Notes under the pieces: model-generated
What the model saw: only the letters and a program-made list of their open reading frames with translations
Told to the model about the DNA's origin: nothing
The model's database searches: none
NCBI GenBank assembly: GCA_903813345.2
Contig: CAIIXF020000007.1
Coordinates: 17,096,714-17,160,713, forward strand
Direction of reading: 5' to 3'
Origin: Owenia fusiformis
Lineage: Eukaryota > Annelida > Polychaeta > Sabellida > Oweniidae
DNA length: 64,000 bases
Program-made: the position numbers and the translations under genes
Shown here: positions 60,070 through 64,000 of the stretch, piece by piece
How positions within the stretch are numbered: position 1 is the stretch's first letter
How the letters are laid out: each line of letters starts with the position of its first letter

Positions 60070-61041
60070 GTAAGAGTACAACAGATGATTCTTAAATTTT
60101 CCATAAAACATTTTATCGGAACAATCTCCATTTCAAAACCATGATCTTTTATTTATAGAAATCTTCACGTTTAATTAATCTTTTTAAAATACATGTATAT
60201 CATAATTTTTGTCATATGACTCCATTGTAGGTCACTGGGTAGACTATGGCTATGGCATGATGTGTCTCTATAGACAGGACTATTCTGCAGTACAGGGCTA
60301 TGATCTTGGGATCAAAGGCTGGGGTGGAGAGGATGTTGATATCTTCACCAAACATGTCAAAAGTAAACTGAAGGTAAGTCAACCTCTGCAGACAGATTGC
60401 GTATTAGAACTTCTATGTGATGCACAATTTCCTAGTGATCGTCCTTGCATCACACAGAAGTTGAGATGATATTGCAGGTTGATATTGTTATTATTAGTAT
60501 TGAAGGATGTTGTTATTATTGATATTGCAGGTTGATATTGCAGGTTAATGTTTGTTATTATTGATATTGCAGGTTGATATTGTTTATATTGTAGTTGATA
60601 TTCAATTGTTATCATTGATATTGCAGGCTAATGTTTGTTATTATTGATATTGAAGGTTGATATTGTAGTTGATATTCAATTGTTATGATTGATATTGCAG
60701 GTTAATGTTTGTTATTATTGCTATTGAGGGTTGATAAAGTAAATTGATATTATTATCGTTGATACTGTAGGCTCATATTGTTATAATCTATTTTGGTGGT
60801 TAATATTGTCATTATTGAAGGTTGAGTTTATAAGAGGTTGATATAAAATATTAAATTGTTATAATTCACACTTCAGGTTATCCGAGCTATGGAACCTGGT
60901 CTGGTACATCTATACCATGGCAAGAACTGCAGCACTAAACTTGACAAAGACCAGATGAGAATGTGTATAGACTCCATGGCTGCGGGTCTTGGCAATGCTC
61001 AACAGCTTGCAAAGAAAATACTCCATAATTCATTGAAATAG
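59058..61041 (+). CDS. Chondroitin synthase / CSGALNACT (CHGN) family glycosyltransferase
   Basis: Golgi transferase of chondroitin sulfate synthesis. Three coding exons give 439 residues. The N-terminus is a short cytoplasmic tail and a membrane segment near residues 11-27. Residues about 100-140 contain GYRRYDP, and FSRGQGLDIGA lies at 258-268. The metal-binding DxD is FFCDID (281-283), and GWGGEDVD (367-374) is the CHGN signature. Vertebrate CHSY/CHPF proteins are about 800 residues with an N-terminal fringe-like GT31 domain. That domain is absent, so the layout is like CSGALNACT. GYRRYDP and the region before GHWVDYGYG look closer to CHSY. The exact donor sugar (GalNAc or GlcA) is not certain. 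The first coding exon begins after an acceptor (CTGTTTTCAG) 17 bases before the ATG, so a non-coding first exon lies upstream. Confidence 0.9.
60231..60373 (+). CDS. CHGN-family gene, coding exon 2
   Basis: The acceptor is CCATTGTAG and the donor AAG|GTAAGT, phase 0. It encodes GHWVDYGYGMMCLYR, then GYDLGIKGWGGEDVDIF, the most conserved stretch of the family; the ED pair belongs to the active site. Confidence 0.93.
60470..60860 (+). repeat. Intronic minisatellite of about 28-35 bp units
   Basis: Imperfect units of TTGTTATTATTGATATTGCA followed by GGTTGATA in intron 2 of the CHGN gene, ending just before the true acceptor. Confidence 0.85.
60877..61041 (+). CDS. CHGN-family gene, last coding exon
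   Basis: Fifty-four codons and TAG after CACACTTCAG. It encodes VIRAMEPGLVHLYHGKNC, MRMCIDSMAAGLGNAQQLA and a basic tail. The spacing and the CxxxLxxxQxxMC pattern match the C-termini of CHSY and CSGALNACT proteins. Confidence 0.92.
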   Translation, partial: VIRAMEPGLVHLYHGKNCSTKLDKDQMRMCIDSMAAGLGNAQQLAKKILHNSLK

Positions 61042-62488
61042 CGATGGAAACGATGTTTAATCAAAAATGGTTATTATGCAACATAGCTGAACAGCAATAT
61101 TTCCTACTTCGCAATTTTGAAATTAGGATTGCAATGATCTTACTATGAAGATGACATGAAAATTAAGATGACCTCATAATGGCATGTTGCACTGGATTTA
61201 ACTGAAAATCTGATTCCGTTTTCATGAATCTACATGTTATTGATGTTATTGAACGTCTTCCATAGGAGTCGTTGACATTAATATAAATGCTACAGTTTAC
61301 CAAGGATGTGGATTCAAGTAATTGAGAAATCCAGGAATCCAAAATATTCAAGAAAATTCTGTAGCTTTTATTGTAAGACTAGCTGTAGAGAGCCGTAGTT
61401 TAGAATGCTGTTTAGAACCAAAACTGAAGCAATGAAAAGAAATGAATGATCTGAATCTACCAACTGTGGAACAGAATCACCACTTACATATTAAATTATG
61501 TCTTCCCTGAACAAGGACAATTATATATGATGTACAAGTGTTACTTTATTTTAACCATCTGTGCCAAATGACATTTTATAGAATTCTTCCATATACATGA
61601 ACAATCAAGAAACAAAGTGACTAAAATATATTATTTTATTAGCTTTTTGAAGCATGACACATATTAAAAAGAAAATAGTGGTGGCAATAATTGTTTTGAA
61701 AATAGGAGAAGAGAACCAATCCAACACAATCAGCAATGTTGCCATTAAGACATAATACAGACAATCAAGTAAAGTACCAACACAATCAAATAAAGCACAA
61801 TTGGCTCAACAAATTCAAGCACAATCAGCACAATCAAGGTGAGCGTATAGTTAAGGCAAAGTTGAAGCACAATCATCTTAAACACCAGTTTAAGCACAAT
61901 CAAGGTGTGTGTGTAATTAAGGCTTAGTTATTATTATTACGAATAGTGAAATGGTAAACACAGCTAGTTAAGATGGAAACTCATTCCTTTGCCATTTGAT
62001 TGATGAACAGATAATAAAATACAAATAACCCAAAACAACACAGATTCCACCAGGAATGGACAATTCATTATTGGACAATGTAGTGATCTGGGTTTGATTA
62101 CCCATAGATTCTTTTGCATCACTTTTATTTCTGATTTTCTGTTCATCCATCATGCCAGATTGTACTTTAATCAAATTAAACATAGTTAGTTGAGGCATAT
62201 TGACTCATGTTGCTTTAGTTAAGGGACTAGATAAGAGCAGAATCAATGTTTTTATTGCATAAGAAAGGACCAGGTATTGTAAGGCAAGTGATTTTAGATC
62301 TTTGACCATAAGTATTTTCTCACCATACATTCAACAATCTACAACAAACAAAAGACATGAAATATATTGTTATCCAATTGAGGTTCCAGGGATAGTTAAT
62401 TTATCAATTCAACTCTCTGAAATACATGGATTAGGACCCTAGTACCTCAACACATTTTCCAATTTGACCCATTTTATAAAAAATGAGG
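61042..62488 (+). other. CHGN 3' UTR and following DNA
   Basis: No coding exon recognised. A block of CACAATCA-rich short repeats occurs at about 61.75-61.91 kb. A poly(A) site could not be fixed. Confidence 0.4.
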
Positions 62489-62963
62489 CTTTTAAGGTAC
62501 AGCTGGAAAATAATATTTTGGTAAAAAATTGCTATAAAAATAACATTTTGGGAAAAAATTGCTATAAAAATAACATTTTGGTAAAAAATTGCTATAAAAA
62601 TAACATTTTGGGAAAAAATTGCTGTGCCTGTACATTTTATTTTCTGGTACAAAATAAAATATGAAGGCATTGTGTCAATTTCCTTGCTTTTTTCAGGAAA
62701 GTATCATTACATTGTCTTCTTTTAGTAAATCTGGTATTTCACACTTTCTATTTTCCAAATTTTCTTTTAAAGTTTCCAGATAACACAGGAGCTACCATTG
62801 ACCTGTATCCAAGTTTACTAAAAGTAGACAATGTAATGATACTTTCCTGAAAAAAGCAAGGAAATACACACATGCCTTCATACTTTATTTTGTACCAGAA
62901 AATAACAAGTGCAGGTATGGCAATTTTTTCCCAAAGTGTTGTTTTCCAGCTGTACCTTATAGA
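62489..62963. mobile_element. 475-bp foldback element with an internal tandem repeat
   Basis: The outer arms (AAGGTACAGCTGGAAAA at both ends, inverted) and the inner arms (TACAAAATAAAATATGAAGG ... CAGGAAAGTATCATTACATT and inverse) pair nearly fully over about 100 bp. The left arm has three to four extra 29-bp units of AAAAATTGCTATAAAAATAA type. Confidence 0.8.
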
Positions 62964-63130
62964 GCATTATTGGCCCCCTGAAAGCCCATGTTAGTAACAT
63001 GAAAGAAAAACGGGATATGTTGTTTTCAACTTTATCACATTTCAATGCAACCCCCCCCCCTTGCAGAAGTTATGGTCAAAGATATGACTGTCTATATTTG
63101 CCATACCTATTACCTTGTCTTTTTCTTTAG

Positions 63131-63792
63131 GTTGGTGTAAAACCCAGTAAAACGTATAACTACATGTACTTGTTATTGCCCATGAGTTTAGTGAAGACTG
63201 AAGAGGAGGTAACTAATCTCATTATCATTTCTTTTGATATTTTGACATTTTGTAACATACTGTACATGTATTTAGAAGTCCTCAGAACCACTTTCCTATA
63301 GTGGGCTATAGTTAAACACTGGCCTTAATGTGGTGCTAGGACTTTTCTAGGACTTAATATCAGCATGGGCTTTCAGCCACAGATAGTGGGGAAATCTCCA
63401 TCATGCTTGAAACCTACATGTATTAGATCATGGAGAACTTCCCACTATCTGTGATTTCAGCCCATGATTTCAGTTATGACTGGCAGAAAACAATAAACAT
63501 ACATTTGCAATATAGTTTTGATGAGAGAATGTTAATGCATACTTCATGCAAGTTACATAAAGACATGTAGGTAATTGCTTGGTATGTTATCTTTTTAGAT
63601 TATTATTTTTTGATATTTTTTCTCTTCTTATACTGATCTTTTCAAATATGTAACAGTACTGAATATCTTTGAGGTATAAATGAGTGCAATATTCAATATT
63701 TATCTCATAATTAGACTGCATTGTTTTTTAAAAAACAGTTTACAGATTTTGTTGAAAAGGAAGCCGGGGAGCTTTCAAAAATGTTAATTTGA
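63131..63792 (+). CDS. Two terminal coding exons of an unidentified transcript (63131-63208, 63739-63792)
   Basis: The first exon has acceptor TTTTCTTTAG and donor GAG|GTAACT. Of its three frames only the phase-0 frame is open and gives VGVKPSKTYNYMYLLLPMSL and VKTEEE. The second has acceptor AAAAACAG and gives FTDFVEKEAGELSKMLI, then TGA. Phases agree, and AATAAA follows about 170 bases after the stop. No family was recognised. The preceding exon is not visible in the 2 kb upstream. The phase would also allow splicing from coding exon 2 of the CHGN gene, giving an alternative C-terminus, but this is speculative. Confidence 0.45.
63371..63467. repeat. Hairpin of about 100 bp
   Basis: Arms around CCACAGATAGTGGGGAA and its inverse TTCCCACTATCTGTG, and CATGGGCTTTCAG with CTGAAATCATGGGC-like inverse, with a short loop. 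Lies in the intron between the two terminal exons. Confidence 0.6.
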
Positions 63793-63960
63793 TGAATTAA
63801 AGAAATCCCCCTTCCTCGAAGCATTTTTCATGTGTACAATTTGATTTAATTTGAAAGCAATTACAAAACAGTTTGTTTCAATTGTTATTCCATTGTTATT
63901 CTAAAAATGACATTTCAATGTTTTATTGTTTTACAATTAGTTTTATAATATCGTAGTTTG

Positions 63961-63966
63961 AATAAA
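63961..63966 (+). promoter_or_regulatory. Possible poly(A) signal
   Basis: AATAAA about 170 bases after the TGA of the small terminal exon, followed by T-rich sequence to the window end. This fits the 3' end of that transcript. Confidence 0.4.
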
Positions 63967-64000
63967 TTAAACTTGTTTACAAACAATTGTATTCTTTTTG

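Noticed and set aside
1-64000. CRISPR array, operons, bacterial or phage genes
   Set aside because: Tandem repeats lack unique spacers of constant length, and all genes have spliceosomal introns or animal-type domains; this is animal nuclear DNA.

Overview
The window is AT-rich animal nuclear DNA: intron-rich genes, canonical GT-AG splice sites, and a dense load of small non-autonomous DNA transposons, foldback elements and minisatellites. Protein content (an MGAT1 orthologue split over about twelve coding exons, a chondroitin-synthase-family glycosyltransferase, an intronless TRIM protein with a propeller-like C-terminus) and the repeat style suggest a marine invertebrate, perhaps a mollusc, brachiopod or other lophotrochozoan, or an invertebrate deuterostome. 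The sequence alone does not settle the clade.

Left part (about 4.4-31 kb, minus strand, probable promoter near 39.0 kb): a complete or nearly complete gene for alpha-1,3-mannosyl-glycoprotein 2-beta-N-acetylglucosaminyltransferase (MGAT1, GnT-I). All twelve coding exons were placed by splice sites, phase and family similarity; the only uncertain junction is between the second and third. Its introns hold most of the repeats, and one intron hosts a TRIM E3-ligase gene on the opposite strand.

Middle (31-55 kb): the first MGAT1 intron and a long gene-poor region. The intron contains a 3.7-kb inverted-repeat element, with another 1.26-kb element nested in it; both have CAC...GTG ends and apparent 5-bp target duplications. 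Beyond 39 kb there are only repeats: a minisatellite-bearing family ending in GGAC repeats, CAGGGTG or CAGTGGGG mariner-like MITEs, a hAT-like MITE and tRNA-like remnants.

Right part (55-64 kb, plus strand): a three-coding-exon gene of the chondroitin synthase / CSGALNACT (CHGN) family, encoding a 439-residue type II membrane protein with only the C-terminal transferase domain, then two small coding exons with a stop codon and poly(A) signal that belong to an unidentified transcript.

Both large genes encode Golgi glycosyltransferases (N-glycan branching and chondroitin chain synthesis). Nothing shows that they are co-regulated. The TRIM gene is unrelated in function.
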